Positions 42,600-51,521 of a stretch of DNA of 64,000 bases are shown here, piece after piece (the first letter of the stretch is position 1; every line of letters starts with the position of its first letter). The DNA is from Butyrivibrio sp. Its GTDB lineage: Bacteria > Bacillota > Clostridia > Lachnospirales > Lachnospiraceae. Both the position numbers and the translations under genes were made by a program. A model generated the notes under the pieces. That model was not told where the DNA came from and did not search any database. It saw nothing but the letters and a program-made list of their open reading frames with translations. The DNA is taken from positions 1-64,000 of the forward strand of contig SVFV01000007.1 of NCBI GenBank assembly GCA_015056655.1. Direction: 5' to 3'.

Positions 42600-43670
42600 A
42601 TGGAAATGACACTTCGCTGGTATGGCACAAATTTTGATACTGTTAAGCTTTGGCAGATAAGACAGATCCCTGGAGTAAAGGGAGTAATTACTACTCTTTA
42701 CGACAAGCAGGCAGGTGAACTCTGGACTAGAGAGGAAATCGCAAATCTTAAAAAGGAAGTTGCTTCAGAAAACATGCATATTTCCGGTATTGAATCAGTA
42801 AACGTATCTGATGCAATTAAGACTGGTTCAGCTCAGAGAGATGAGCACATTCAGAACTACATTGACACCCTTGAAAATCTTGGTAAAGAAGATATCCACA
42901 TGGTATGCTACAACTTCATGCCTGTTTTCGACTGGACTAGAACAGAGCTTGCAAGACGCAGAGAGGATGGTTCAACAGTTCTTGCATACACACAGGAAGC
43001 TGTAGATGCACTTGATCCTGAGAAGATGTTTTCATCTATTGCAGGTGATACAAACGGAACAGTTATGCCTGGCTGGGAACCTGAGAGAATGGAGCATGTA
43101 AAAGAGCTCTTTGAGATGTATAAGGATATTGACGAGGAGAAGCTTTTTGAGAATATTGTCTATTTCCTTAAAGCTATAATGCCTGTCTGCAACAAATATG
43201 ATATCAAGATGGCTATCCATCCCGATGATCCTGCATGGTCAGTCTTTGGACTTCCAAGAATCATCAATAATGAGAAGAATATTTTAAGACTTATGAAGGC
43301 TGTAGATGATGTTCACAACGGTGTTACCTTCTGCTCCGGATCATACGGAACAAGCCTTGAAAATGACCTTCCTCACATGATAAGAGCACTTGAGGGAAGA
43401 ATTCATTTTGCACATGTTAGAAACCTTAAGTTTATTTCTCCTACTAACTTTGAGGAGTCTGCACATCTTTCATCAGACGGAACCTTCGATATGTATGAGA
43501 TCATGAGAGCGCTTTATGAGACAGGCTTCAGCGGCCCTATTCGTCCTGACCACGGCAGAATGATATGGGGTGAGAAGGCTATGCCTGGATATGGACTTTA
43601 TGACAGAGCACTTGGCGCAACATACTTAAATGGTCTTTGGGAAGCAATCGATAAGGCACACAGAGCATAA
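42600..43670 (+). CDS. uxuA: mannonate dehydratase
   Basis: This 356-residue protein matches UxuA from the start: MEMTLRWYGTNFDTVKLWQIRQIPGVKGVITTLYD. It continues with CYNFMPVFDWTRT, KMAIHPDDPAW, VTFCSGSYGTSLENDLP, RIHFAHVRNL and PIRPDHGRMIWGE. The conserved His and Cys residues in these motifs bind iron or manganese in the family. It converts D-mannonate to 2-dehydro-3-deoxy-D-gluconate in hexuronate breakdown. It is preceded by AAAGGAG and followed 45 bp later by the fructuronate reductase-like gene, the usual pair. Confidence 0.95.
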   Translation: MEMTLRWYGTNFDTVKLWQIRQIPGVKGVITTLYDKQAGELWTREEIANLKKEVASENMHISGIESVNVSDAIKTGSAQRDEHIQNYIDTLENLGKEDIHMVCYNFMPVFDWTRTELARRREDGSTVLAYTQEAVDALDPEKMFSSIAGDTNGTVMPGWEPERMEHVKELFEMYKDIDEEKLFENIVYFLKAIMPVCNKYDIKMAIHPDDPAWSVFGLPRIINNEKNILRLMKAVDDVHNGVTFCSGSYGTSLENDLPHMIRALEGRIHFAHVRNLKFISPTNFEESAHLSSDGTFDMYEIMRALYETGFSGPIRPDHGRMIWGEKAMPGYGLYDRALGATYLNGLWEAIDKAHRA

Positions 43671-43714
43671 GATGACAGGTCTAATCCTGAATAAACTATA
43701 CGAGGTATATCAAA

Positions 43715-45385
43715 ATGGAGCTTAATAAGAAAAACATTATTGAGAATAAAGAGCAGTGGACTAATAAGGGATACCATCTGCCGCAGTATGATGTAGATGA
43801 GATGATTGCAAAGACCATGGAAAATCCCAAGTGGATTCATTTTGGAGCTGGAAATATTTTCAGAGCTTTTCAGGCTAATCTGTCACAGAGAATGCTTGAA
43901 GAAAAAATTGATGATACAGGAATCGTAGTTGTTGAGGGCTTTGACTATGAGATTATTGAAAAGATGTATCGCCCTCATGACAATCTTTCACTTTTAGTAA
44001 CTCTTAAGTCAGATGGAAAGATTGAAAAGAATGTAATTGGAAGTATAGCTGAATCCTGCATTCTTGATACAACTGCAGCTGATGGAGAAGAGAATAAAGA
44101 ATTTACAAGACTTAAAGAAATCTTCTCAAAGGATTCACTTCAGCTTGCAACCTTTACAATTACAGAGAAGGGATATTCTCTGGTAGATGGTAAAGGCCAG
44201 ATGCTTTCTGCTGTGAAGCAGGACATGGAAAATGGACCTAAGGCACCTGTTTCCTACATTGGAAAAGTTGCAGCCCTTTTATATGCTCGCTTTAAGGCAG
44301 GGGAGAAAAATATTGCGATGGTTAGTACAGACAACTGCTCACATAACGGTGACAAGTTGTATGATGCTATGCATGCTTTTGCTAAGGAGTGGACAGATAA
44401 GGGACTTGCAGAGGAGGGCTTCCTTAAGTATGTAGAGAATCCAGAGCTTGTAAGCTTCCCCTGGTCAATGATAGATAAGATTACACCAAGACCTGATGCT
44501 TCTGTAGAGGAGATATTAAAGGGCGATGGAATCGAAGCTCTTGAGCCTGTTGTTACAAAGATGAACACATGGGTTGCTCCTTTTGTTAATGCTGAGGAGA
44601 GTGAATACCTTGTCATCGAGGATAAATTCCCCAATGGAAGACCTGACCTTGAAAAGGTTGGAGTTATTTTTACAGATAAGGAGCATGTAGACAAGGTTGA
44701 GAGAATGAAGGTTTGCACATGCCTTAATCCCCTTCATACAACTCTTGCTGTTTACGGATGCCTTCTCGGATTTACAAAGATATCTGAGGAAATGAAGGAT
44801 GAGGACCTTACGAGACTTGTAAATGAGATAGGCTACGTAGAGGGACTTCCTGTTGTAACAGATCCCGAGGTCATGAACCCTAAGGAATTCATTGATACTG
44901 TAGTTAAAGTCAGAATTCCCAATCCTTTCATGCCTGATACACCGCAGAGAATTGCCTGCGATACTTCACAAAAGCTTCCCATCAGATTTGGTGAGACCAT
45001 TAAGGCATACAGAGATGGAAAGTTCGCTCCTGGCGTAAGCGAAGAAGTGACAAAGAAGACTGTAAATGATCTTAAGTTCATTCCCCTCGTATATGCTGGA
45101 TGGGTGAGATATCTCATGGGAATCGACGATAATGGTAATGAGTTCGAGCTTAGCCCTGATCCATTGCTTGATGAAGTAAGGGTATATGTTAAGGACTTAA
45201 AGCTTGGAGAACAGGATGAAGAAGCTGTTAAGGATAAGGTGCTTCCTCTCTTAAAGAACAAGACAATTTTTGGTGTTGATCTCGTAGAAGAGAAGATGTC
45301 AGATCTTGTTGTTTCTTACTTGGTAAAAGAGCTTCAGGGACCAGGCGCTGTAAGAAATACAATACGCGAAGCTCTTGAAGTTTAA
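43715..45385 (+). CDS. uxuB: fructuronate reductase-like mannitol dehydrogenase family protein
   Basis: This 556-residue protein has the polyol/mannitol dehydrogenase layout. The N-terminal Rossmann part (IHFGAGNIFRAFQ) is followed by NLSLLVTLKSDG, STDNCSHNGDKL, WSMIDKITPRPD and KVCTCLNPLHTTLAVYG with a Lys-x-x-x-x-Asn/His catalytic region. It is about 60 residues longer than E. coli UxuB (about 486), as in other Clostridia. Position next to uxuA makes D-fructuronate reduction to D-mannonate the probable reaction. Tagaturonate or mannitol activity cannot be ruled out by eye. A bidirectional terminator follows. Confidence 0.85.
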   Translation: MELNKKNIIENKEQWTNKGYHLPQYDVDEMIAKTMENPKWIHFGAGNIFRAFQANLSQRMLEEKIDDTGIVVVEGFDYEIIEKMYRPHDNLSLLVTLKSDGKIEKNVIGSIAESCILDTTAADGEENKEFTRLKEIFSKDSLQLATFTITEKGYSLVDGKGQMLSAVKQDMENGPKAPVSYIGKVAALLYARFKAGEKNIAMVSTDNCSHNGDKLYDAMHAFAKEWTDKGLAEEGFLKYVENPELVSFPWSMIDKITPRPDASVEEILKGDGIEALEPVVTKMNTWVAPFVNAEESEYLVIEDKFPNGRPDLEKVGVIFTDKEHVDKVERMKVCTCLNPLHTTLAVYGCLLGFTKISEEMKDEDLTRLVNEIGYVEGLPVVTDPEVMNPKEFIDTVVKVRIPNPFMPDTPQRIACDTSQKLPIRFGETIKAYRDGKFAPGVSEEVTKKTVNDLKFIPLVYAGWVRYLMGIDDNGNEFELSPDPLLDEVRVYVKDLKLGEQDEEAVKDKVLPLLKNKTIFGVDLVEEKMSDLVVSYLVKELQGPGAVRNTIREALEV

Positions 45386-45399
45386 TGGATAAAAATAAA

Positions 45400-45434
45400 A
45401 CTGCCCTATTGGTTAACAGGGCAGTTTTTGTTTT
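45400..45434. terminator. bidirectional rho-independent terminator
   Basis: ACTGCCCT pairs with AGGGCAGT around a short loop. A-rich sequence comes before and TTTTTGTTTT after, so it can act for uxuB on + and for the oxidoreductase gene on -. Confidence 0.9.
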
Positions 45435-45443
45435 ATGGAATAA

Positions 45444-46625
45444 TTAAATTAGTGATCTCTCGGCATCGCCTCTTCCAAAACCATTAAAGGTAGTGGAGTA
45501 ATAGCCTGGTTTTAATCCGGACATTTCAAATCTGGACTCTGGATAGTAGGTAGCGCCGCTCTCTGCAGCTATGTCTATTCCTGTAAGAACCTCCATACAG
45601 TGAAGGCCATATTCTTTGCTGCAGCGATTAGTTCTGCCTACTCTTATGGAATAAGCAAGTTCAGCAGCACCTACGCCTCTTGATCCGTAGTGATCAAAGA
45701 ATGTGGGCTCACTCATTTTATTAACTCCATCGTATCCATGCGTAAACGGAAGAGTAACCCAGTCATTTTCAGGGAGTAAAATCTCAGTTTTGCCATTGAA
45801 TGAATCGGGATTGCCGACCTTCATGATGCCGTTTGTTCCAAAGAGCATTATGAGATTCTGCTCGCCATTTATGGTATTACCATTTATATGAAGACTAACT
45901 AAAGGACCACTTTCAAATTCAAGGCTGGCAGCTACAACGTTGCTTCCGGGGATTTGCCAGCTGTCCTTTTCCTCATCTGTGTAAAGATATTCTCTTTCGT
46001 GAGTGATCGAAGGAGCAGCAAATGCTCTTATTGCTTTAACTGGCCCAAGCAAGGTGACCAAAGTAGCAATATAGTAAATTCCTACGTCGTAAGGGAGTGC
46101 TCCGCCATCATCCTGAAGAAATCTGAAAAGCTCAGAATTGAGGTTCTGATTTCTGTTTATGGAAACTACGCCTCCTGTAACCTTGCCGATCATATCTCTA
46201 TCAATGGCAAGCTTTGCAGTCTGAGTTCCAGCACCAAGAACGGTGTCTGGTGCAACTCCTATGAGCAGGTTTTTCTCTCTTGCGATTCTTACAAGCTCTT
46301 TTGCTTCCCCTATATTTGTGGTAAACATTTTCTCAGTGTAGACATGCTTACCGGCAAGGAGCATCTTCTTTATGATGTCATAATGAACAGGAGCGGGTGT
46401 TAAATTAACCACCAGCTCTATGTCAGGATCAGCAGCGACTTCATCAATGGACATCACCTTATCTATCTTATGAAATGCTGCCTTCTCCTTTGCTTTATCC
46501 AGATTGCGATTTGAAAGAGCAACCAAATCCGTTATGGTGAAAAGCTCAGAAAGATTGCGAATGTATATATCGCTTATCATTCCACAGCCAACAACAGCAG
46601 TTTTTACTTTGGAAATATTGCTCAT
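45444..46625 (-). CDS. Gfo/Idh/MocA-family oxidoreductase
   Basis: This 393-residue protein starts with the Rossmann sequence KTAVVGCGMISDIYIRNLSE. The family hallmark follows as GKHVYTEKMFTTNIGEAKEL, where EK is the conserved Glu-Lys pair. A C-terminal beta-sheet domain contains DVGIYYIATLVTLLGP. NAD(P)-dependent oxidation of a sugar or inositol derivative is likely, and the substrate is unknown. It is the second gene of an apparent operon with the HTH regulator 34 bp upstream and lies next to uronate genes. It starts behind GGAGGAG. Confidence 0.9.
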   Translation of the reverse strand: MSNISKVKTAVVGCGMISDIYIRNLSELFTITDLVALSNRNLDKAKEKAAFHKIDKVMSIDEVAADPDIELVVNLTPAPVHYDIIKKMLLAGKHVYTEKMFTTNIGEAKELVRIAREKNLLIGVAPDTVLGAGTQTAKLAIDRDMIGKVTGGVVSINRNQNLNSELFRFLQDDGGALPYDVGIYYIATLVTLLGPVKAIRAFAAPSITHEREYLYTDEEKDSWQIPGSNVVAASLEFESGPLVSLHINGNTINGEQNLIMLFGTNGIMKVGNPDSFNGKTEILLPENDWVTLPFTHGYDGVNKMSEPTFFDHYGSRGVGAAELAYSIRVGRTNRCSKEYGLHCMEVLTGIDIAAESGATYYPESRFEMSGLKPGYYSTTFNGFGRGDAERSLI

Positions 46626-46659
46626 AAGCTCCTCCTAAGAAAAAAGTATGTTTCGCAAA

Positions 46660-47169
46660 TTAGTGTCTCATAAGCTCGTTCAACTTTTTCTTGTCTATCT
46701 TTCCTTCGGCAATGGTGTTTGCTACCCAGATTTTAAGAGATTCAACAGTGAGGTCAATCTGATTGAGCTGGTTCTGGATTTCTACGAAATCAGGAAGCTC
46801 GTCATCTGAAATCTCGCCATCGGCTGTAATCTCGATAAGCCTGTTCTTCTGAGTCTCCATAGAGTTAAGTGCTGATAACATTCCAAGAACGATCTCTGAA
46901 AGAGATGAAATCTTAACTTCGGGAACGTTGTCCTTACCAATGCGGCACTCGTGTGTGCAATAGTAGTTGCAAAGCTCAGGCTTCTTATAAGCAGCAGCCA
47001 TATCCACAACATCCTCGGGATAGAGAGTTGTCTTGCCTGTCTCAAGCTTCTCAAGACGGCTTTCACTGATGGTGCCGATGATCTCACTTGCCTGTGCTCT
47101 TGTAAGTCCAGCCTCCTCGCGGCTTTCAAAGTAAATGTTCTTGTCTTCCTTTATGGATCTTTTCCCCAT
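46660..47169 (-). CDS. helix-turn-helix (XRE-like) transcriptional regulator
   Basis: The protein has 169 residues. The N-terminal helix-turn-helix reads EAGLTRAQASEIIGTISESRLEKLETGKTTLYPEDVV, the usual XRE layout of helix, turn and E-x-G-K. The middle has three cysteines and a histidine (LCNYYCTHECRIG) that could bind a metal or form a redox switch. The C-terminal half is a helical coiled coil of about 90 residues for dimerisation. It is followed by the oxidoreductase gene. The palindrome at 47204 lies upstream and is the natural candidate for its own operator. Confidence 0.8.
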   Translation of the reverse strand: MGKRSIKEDKNIYFESREEAGLTRAQASEIIGTISESRLEKLETGKTTLYPEDVVDMAAAYKKPELCNYYCTHECRIGKDNVPEVKISSLSEIVLGMLSALNSMETQKNRLIEITADGEISDDELPDFVEIQNQLNQIDLTVESLKIWVANTIAEGKIDKKKLNELMRH

Positions 47170-47203
47170 TGTTCTCCTCCATACTAATAACTAATTGGTA
47201 CAG

Positions 47204-47219
47204 TGGCATGTTTATGCCA
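47204..47219 (-). promoter_or_regulatory. palindromic operator candidate upstream of HTH regulator
   Basis: TGGCAT-GTTT-ATGCCA is a perfect 6-4-6 inverted repeat, 35 bp upstream of the HTH gene start. On the minus strand a TATAAT lies just upstream of it, so the palindrome would cover the start site. Confidence 0.4.
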
Positions 47220-47390
47220 TCTCTACTATTATAGATAATTTAGAGGTCTAATAAAATAGGAAACGGCAATATTTCCACGAAAAATCCATATATTTGGCAA
47301 CTTTTCAATTCCATGGGCATAAAATGGGTAGTAAAATTAAATTGGTATAGATTTAAATTGGGAAACTAAATAAAAAAGAAGGGTGGTTAT

Positions 47391-49013
47391 ATGAGATTTG
47401 GAGTTCAGTCCTTTGGGGCGCTTAAAAGTAATAAAGAGGATTTGCTGGTTTTCTTTAAAAATATAAGAGAAATGGGGTATCAGCTGTTTGAACCATGTAT
47501 TTCATTTTTTGAAATTCCGGGATTTGATAATATATGGAACTATGAAAAATATGATGAGTATGATCGCATGATTAAAGAGGCAGACTTAAAGGTGTTGTCA
47601 TGCCACATCTTTTCCCAGAATCTTTTTGAGGATAGCAAAAAGATAATAAAGCTCATCACTGAGTATGGAATAAAACAGTTTGTTGTAAAAACTCCTGAGG
47701 ATGTTTCTGATGAGAATTTAAATAGGACTGCAATGGAGTATATGCGTCTGGCAGATGCGCTTTCTGAGTATGGCGGAGAGGTTCTGATTCACAATGAAGC
47801 TGGAGATATCAGAGCAAAAGCTCATGGAAAGACAGTCTATGAGCATCTTTTGGATCTGTGCCTTGGAAAAGTATACGCTCAGGTTGATGCAGGATGGGCT
47901 ATGTATGGCGGTGAGGATCCAGAGAAGCTTTTATGGAGGAATGCACACAGGGTGAAGTCCCTTCATTACAAGGACTTTTCTGAAAAAGAGGAATGCAGAA
48001 TAGGGGTGGGAGACCTTGATGTAAATGCATGCTTTAGATTTGCAAGAGCCATGGGTATTCCTCAGCTTGGAGATCAGGACAATTTTAATGGAGAGGTAAC
48101 AGATGAACTGAAGGATGTTTATGATTTGTTAAATGGCCTTGGCCAGTCAAGGGATAAGAGTATAAGCTATCTGAATATCTATAATGTAGAAACAGGTGAA
48201 ATAAAGGTTCTCCACAAATTCGACAGAGTGATAGAAGCTCCAAACTGGAGACATACTGCTTCTGAGATGATCTATAACAGTGAGGGCCATCTTTATCGCT
48301 ACAATATTGAAACAGACAGTGAGGAGATGATAAACACAGGCGAGTGTCACGACTGTAATAATGACCATGTGCTGTCACCTGATGAAAAGTTTATCGCTAT
48401 AAGCAACTCTGCAGTGACGGATGAAGAGGGATTTTCATCAAGGATTTATATCGTTCCCATGGAGGGCGGTGAAGCAAAGCTTGTGACAAAGAATTCACCA
48501 AGCTTTTTACATGGCTGGTCACCTGACGGAAAGACTCTGGCATACTGTGCTTTTAGAATGCAGGATTCAGGACTTGAAGTAGACGTATATGGCATAGATG
48601 CTGACGGCGGAGAGGAGTGGCGTATCACTGATGGAGGCTTTAACGATGGGCCGGAGTTTTCTCCTGATGGAAAGGATATATGGTTTAACTCCACAAGGAG
48701 CGGTCTTATGCAGGCTTACAGAATGAAAGCTGATGGCTCTGAGAGGCAGCAGATGACTGACAACGAGAGAAACAACTGGTTTCCTCATATTTCTCCTGAC
48801 AGTAAAAAGGTGGTCTATCTCTCGTATAGAAAGGATGACCTTGATCCGGGAGAGCATTTGCCCAATATGCAGGTTGAGCTTTGGCTTATGAACAGTGATG
48901 GCTCTGGCAAACACAGAATTTTATCTTTCTTTGGAGGGCAGGGTTCGATAAATGTAAACTCATGGTCTAAGGACAGCAAAGAATTTGCTTTTGTAAGCTA
49001 TGAATTAGTGTGA
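47391..49013 (+). CDS. fusion of sugar-isomerase-like TIM barrel and TolB-like propeller
   Basis: This 540-residue protein has two parts. Residues 1-250 are a xylose-isomerase-like TIM barrel (AP_endonuc_2): MRFGVQSFGALK, LSCHIFSQNL, VLIHNEAGDI, YAQVDAGWAMYGGE and VKSLHYKDFSE carry the conserved His, Glu and Asp metal sites. Residues about 270-540 are PD40/TolB-like blades (HGWSPDGKTLAYCAF, DGPEFSPDGKDIWFNST, FPHISPDSKKVVYLSY), a six- or seven-bladed propeller. It has no signal peptide. The propeller alone resembles intracellular oligogalacturonate lyase-type (PL22) folds, which fits the neighbouring uronate genes, but I cannot confirm active residues. The enzyme activity is unassigned. AAGGGTGG precedes the ATG. 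Confidence 0.75.
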   Translation: MRFGVQSFGALKSNKEDLLVFFKNIREMGYQLFEPCISFFEIPGFDNIWNYEKYDEYDRMIKEADLKVLSCHIFSQNLFEDSKKIIKLITEYGIKQFVVKTPEDVSDENLNRTAMEYMRLADALSEYGGEVLIHNEAGDIRAKAHGKTVYEHLLDLCLGKVYAQVDAGWAMYGGEDPEKLLWRNAHRVKSLHYKDFSEKEECRIGVGDLDVNACFRFARAMGIPQLGDQDNFNGEVTDELKDVYDLLNGLGQSRDKSISYLNIYNVETGEIKVLHKFDRVIEAPNWRHTASEMIYNSEGHLYRYNIETDSEEMINTGECHDCNNDHVLSPDEKFIAISNSAVTDEEGFSSRIYIVPMEGGEAKLVTKNSPSFLHGWSPDGKTLAYCAFRMQDSGLEVDVYGIDADGGEEWRITDGGFNDGPEFSPDGKDIWFNSTRSGLMQAYRMKADGSERQQMTDNERNNWFPHISPDSKKVVYLSYRKDDLDPGEHLPNMQVELWLMNSDGSGKHRILSFFGGQGSINVNSWSKDSKEFAFVSYELV

Positions 49014-49022
49014 ATTAATTCG

Positions 49023-49058
49023 GAGGGAGAACACAAAAAACAGAGGGTGTTCTCCCTC
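49023..49058 (+). terminator. stem-loop after TIM-propeller gene
   Basis: GAGGGAGAACAC at 49023-49034 pairs with GTGTTCTCCCTC at 49047-49058, a perfect 12-bp stem. No T run follows on the + strand, so it may block exonucleases more than it terminates. Confidence 0.5.
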
Positions 49059-49060
49059 TG
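49035..49060 (-). terminator. rho-independent terminator of tRNA-Ser
   Basis: On the minus strand CAGAGGG pairs with CCCTCTG and is followed by six U residues. It lies about 20 bp after the tRNA 3' end and overlaps the stem used on the other strand. Confidence 0.8.
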
Positions 49061-49079
49061 TCCATGACAAAAAATAAAG

Positions 49080-49166
49080 CGCAGAGCGTGGGATTCGAAC
49101 CCACGCGCCGGAGACCGGCCTAAAGCATTTCGAGTGCTCCCTCTTGGACCTCTTGAGTAGCTCTGC
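49080..49166 (-). tRNA. tRNA-Ser (CGA anticodon)
   Basis: The minus strand folds as a class II tRNA. The acceptor is GCAGAGC/GCTCTGC, the anticodon loop is CUCGAAA with anticodon CGA, and there is a long variable arm (GGCCGGUCUCCGGC region) as expected for serine. The T arm reads GTGGGTTCGAATCCCAC. The discriminator is G and the CCA end is not encoded. The gene lies just upstream of dnaX but in the opposite direction. Confidence 0.95.
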
Positions 49167-49211
49167 ATGCGTGTCGGAATGCGCTATTTTGTGCATTATT
49201 CGCGCTTTTTT

Positions 49212-49240
49212 ATTATACGGTCAGCATTCTTTTAAGTCAA
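49212..49240 (-). promoter_or_regulatory. promoter of tRNA-Ser
   Basis: On the minus strand TTGACT (49240-49235) and TATAAT (49217-49212) are separated by 17 bp. The tRNA 5' end lies about 45 bp downstream, which leaves a short 5' leader for RNase P. Confidence 0.85.
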
Positions 49241-49248
49241 TAAAGTTA

Positions 49249-49277
49249 TTGTTGGTGGAGATATAATTCGGTATAAT
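49249..49277 (+). promoter_or_regulatory. promoter of dnaX-ybaB-recR
   Basis: TTGTTG at 49249-49254 and TATAAT at 49272-49277 are separated by 17 bp. The dnaX start lies 50 bp downstream. Confidence 0.7.
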
Positions 49278-49327
49278 TATATAGAATTTTGCAAAGAGAA
49301 AGTTTTATTGGTGGAGTTGTTATATAA

Positions 49328-51118
49328 ATGGCATATGTAGCTTTATATAGAAAGTTCAGGCCCCCGATTTTCGATGATGTTAAGGGGCAGGATCATATTG
49401 TGACAACGCTGAAGAATCAGATTAAATCTGACAGAATCGGACATGCCTATCTGTTTTGCGGAACCAGGGGAACCGGTAAAACATCTGTGGCTAAGATTCT
49501 TGCAAGGGCAGTTAACTGCGAGACTCCAAAGGATGGAAATCCATGCGGAGAGTGCCCGACCTGCAAGGCAATCGAGTCCGGAGCGGCTATGGGAAATGTA
49601 ATCGAGATAGATGCTGCTTCAAACAATGGCGTTGATAACATCAGAGAGATCATAGATGAGATCTCATATTCTCCCACAGTAGGTAAATACAAAGTATATA
49701 TCATAGACGAGGTTCACATGCTTTCTGCAGGTGCGTTCAACGCACTGCTGAAGAGTCTTGAGGAGCCGCCGTCATACGTTATTTTTATTCTGGCAACAAC
49801 AGAGGTACATAAGATTCCGATAACCATCCTCTCAAGGTGTCAGAGATATGATTTCCATAGAATTACCATTGATACCATTGCAGACAGGCTTAAGGAAGTC
49901 GTTACAGCAGAAAATGTTCAGGTTGAAGATAAGGCTATAAGATACATTGCCAAGGCAGCAGACGGATCAATGCGTGATTCATTAAGTCTCCTTGATCAGT
50001 GCATCGCCTTTAACTATGGCGAAGAGCTGACCTACGACAGAGTTCTTAATGTACTTGGTGCTGTGGATACGGCGATATTTGGAGATCTGTTCTCATGTCT
50101 TATTAAACAGGATGTAACCGGAGCTCTTGAGATTTTATCTGAGATTGTCATTCAGGGACGAGAGCTTACCCAGTTTGTCAGCGACTTTATCTGGTATCTC
50201 AGAAACCTGATGCTCGTCAGTACATCTGATGGTATGGAGGATGCGGTGGACATGTCTACAGACAATCTCCGCATATTGAAGGAGCTCTCTGCTGATACTG
50301 ATATTGATACAATTATGCGGTATATCAGAGTGTTTTCTGATCTCTCTGCAAGCTTGCGTTTTGCATCCCAAAAACGTATTCTTATAGAGGTTGCTTTGAT
50401 CAGAATCTGTAAACCGCAGATGGAAGATGGAAACGATGCTCTAACTGACAGGATTAGAATCCTCGAGGAAAAGGCAGATGCTTCAGATAAGATATTGTCT
50501 GGAATCCAGAGCGGACAGATAGCGGTAGCATCAGGCGGCGCAGCGGCCAGGTCTTCAGCGCAGGCTGTAAATCCCGCGCCTAAAAAGGAAGTCCTTGAGA
50601 AGGCTGTTGCTGAGGATGTGAAGAGAGTTGTAAATGACTGGGGCAGGATTCTAATCAACATGCAGAATCCCATGCGTACCTATCTTGAGAAGGCAGTCCT
50701 TAGCCAGGGTAATGATGGAAAGCTTTTCATCGTTCTTGATAACAAGGAGAGGGTTGAGAAGTATAATAACGAGCCTGGTAAAGAGGAACTTAACACTGTT
50801 CTTGATAATGCAATAGGTAAGCATATCGAATTTGAAATGCGCTATGCAGGACAGGACAGACCTGTAGAGGAGCAGTACATAAATCTTACCGGAATACATT
50901 TTGATATTGTAACTGAGAATGAAGAGAACATGCCTGAGCGCGAGAGTGTGCAGGAATCATCGGGTGCTGATGCAAGCGATGAACCAGAATATTCTGAGGA
51001 AGAATCAGGGGGCATGATCGTATCAGGAGCCGTAGATGATATGGATGGCTTTAGTGCAGATGCCGGATTTGATGATGAGAATGCCTTCGAAGAGAAGGAT
51101 GACGATTCTGAAGAGTAA
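49328..51118 (+). CDS. dnaX: DNA polymerase III subunit gamma/tau
   Basis: This 596-residue protein starts MAYVALYRKFRPPIFDDVKGQDHI, as is usual for bacterial DnaX. Walker A is GTRGTGKT (residues 45-52). The zinc site follows in NCETPKDGNPCGECPTCK. Walker B is YIIDEVHMLS, and the sensor/SRC motif is ILSRCQRYDF. The C-terminal 150 residues are acidic and variable, as expected for the tau tail. It loads the clamp at the replication fork. It is the first gene of the conserved dnaX-ybaB-recR operon. Confidence 0.95.
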   Translation: MAYVALYRKFRPPIFDDVKGQDHIVTTLKNQIKSDRIGHAYLFCGTRGTGKTSVAKILARAVNCETPKDGNPCGECPTCKAIESGAAMGNVIEIDAASNNGVDNIREIIDEISYSPTVGKYKVYIIDEVHMLSAGAFNALLKSLEEPPSYVIFILATTEVHKIPITILSRCQRYDFHRITIDTIADRLKEVVTAENVQVEDKAIRYIAKAADGSMRDSLSLLDQCIAFNYGEELTYDRVLNVLGAVDTAIFGDLFSCLIKQDVTGALEILSEIVIQGRELTQFVSDFIWYLRNLMLVSTSDGMEDAVDMSTDNLRILKELSADTDIDTIMRYIRVFSDLSASLRFASQKRILIEVALIRICKPQMEDGNDALTDRIRILEEKADASDKILSGIQSGQIAVASGGAAARSSAQAVNPAPKKEVLEKAVAEDVKRVVNDWGRILINMQNPMRTYLEKAVLSQGNDGKLFIVLDNKERVEKYNNEPGKEELNTVLDNAIGKHIEFEMRYAGQDRPVEEQYINLTGIHFDIVTENEENMPERESVQESSGADASDEPEYSEEESGGMIVSGAVDDMDGFSADAGFDDENAFEEKDDDSEE

Positions 51119-51170
51119 CATATTGAGGATTTAGTAATCCCGAAGTAAGTAGTAATGGAGGATATTAATT

Positions 51171-51521
51171 ATGGCAAAAAGAGGTGGATTCCCGGGCGGA
51201 ATGCCGGGTAACATGAATAATCTTATGAAGCAGGCGCAGAGAATGCAGCGCCAGATGGAGGAGAGCCAGAAGGAGCTCGAGACAAAAGAGTTCAAGGCAA
51301 GTGCTGGCGGCGGTGCTGTTGAGGCAGTTGTTAACGGCAGTAAAAAGCTTATTTCAGTTAACATTGCTCCCGATGCTGTTGATCCTGATGATGTAGAGAT
51401 GCTTCAGGATATGATCGTAGCTGCTGTTAATGAGGCTATGGAGCAGGTTGATAAGGCTCAGGGCGATATGATGGGCAAGATGACCGGCGGTCTTGGCGGC
51501 CTCGGAGGACTTTCATTTTAA
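51171..51521 (+). CDS. YbaB/EbfC-family nucleoid-associated protein
   Basis: This 116-residue protein has the YbaB form. A Gly/Pro-rich start ([30 protein letters not shown]) leads into a helix, then the core sheet [27 protein letters not shown] and the final helix with [21 protein letters not shown]. Such proteins bind DNA as dimers. The gene sits between dnaX and recR as in most Firmicutes, and its stop overlaps the recR start codon (TAATG). Confidence 0.92.
   Translation: MAKRGGFPGGMPGNMNNLMKQAQRMQRQMEESQKELETKEFKASAGGGAVEAVVNGSKKLISVNIAPDAVDPDDVEMLQDMIVAAVNEAMEQVDKAQGDMMGKMTGGLGGLGGLSF

Noticed and set aside
42440-42628. 63-residue N-terminal extension of the AraC regulator
   Set aside because: It overlaps the uxuA start, is oddly hydrophobic and cysteine-rich, and a GGAGGGA site marks the internal start at 42439.
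49167-49327. SRP RNA gene between tRNA-Ser and dnaX
   Set aside because: No GGAAGCAGC-type SRP apical loop or matching stem is present, and the gap is taken up by two promoters.
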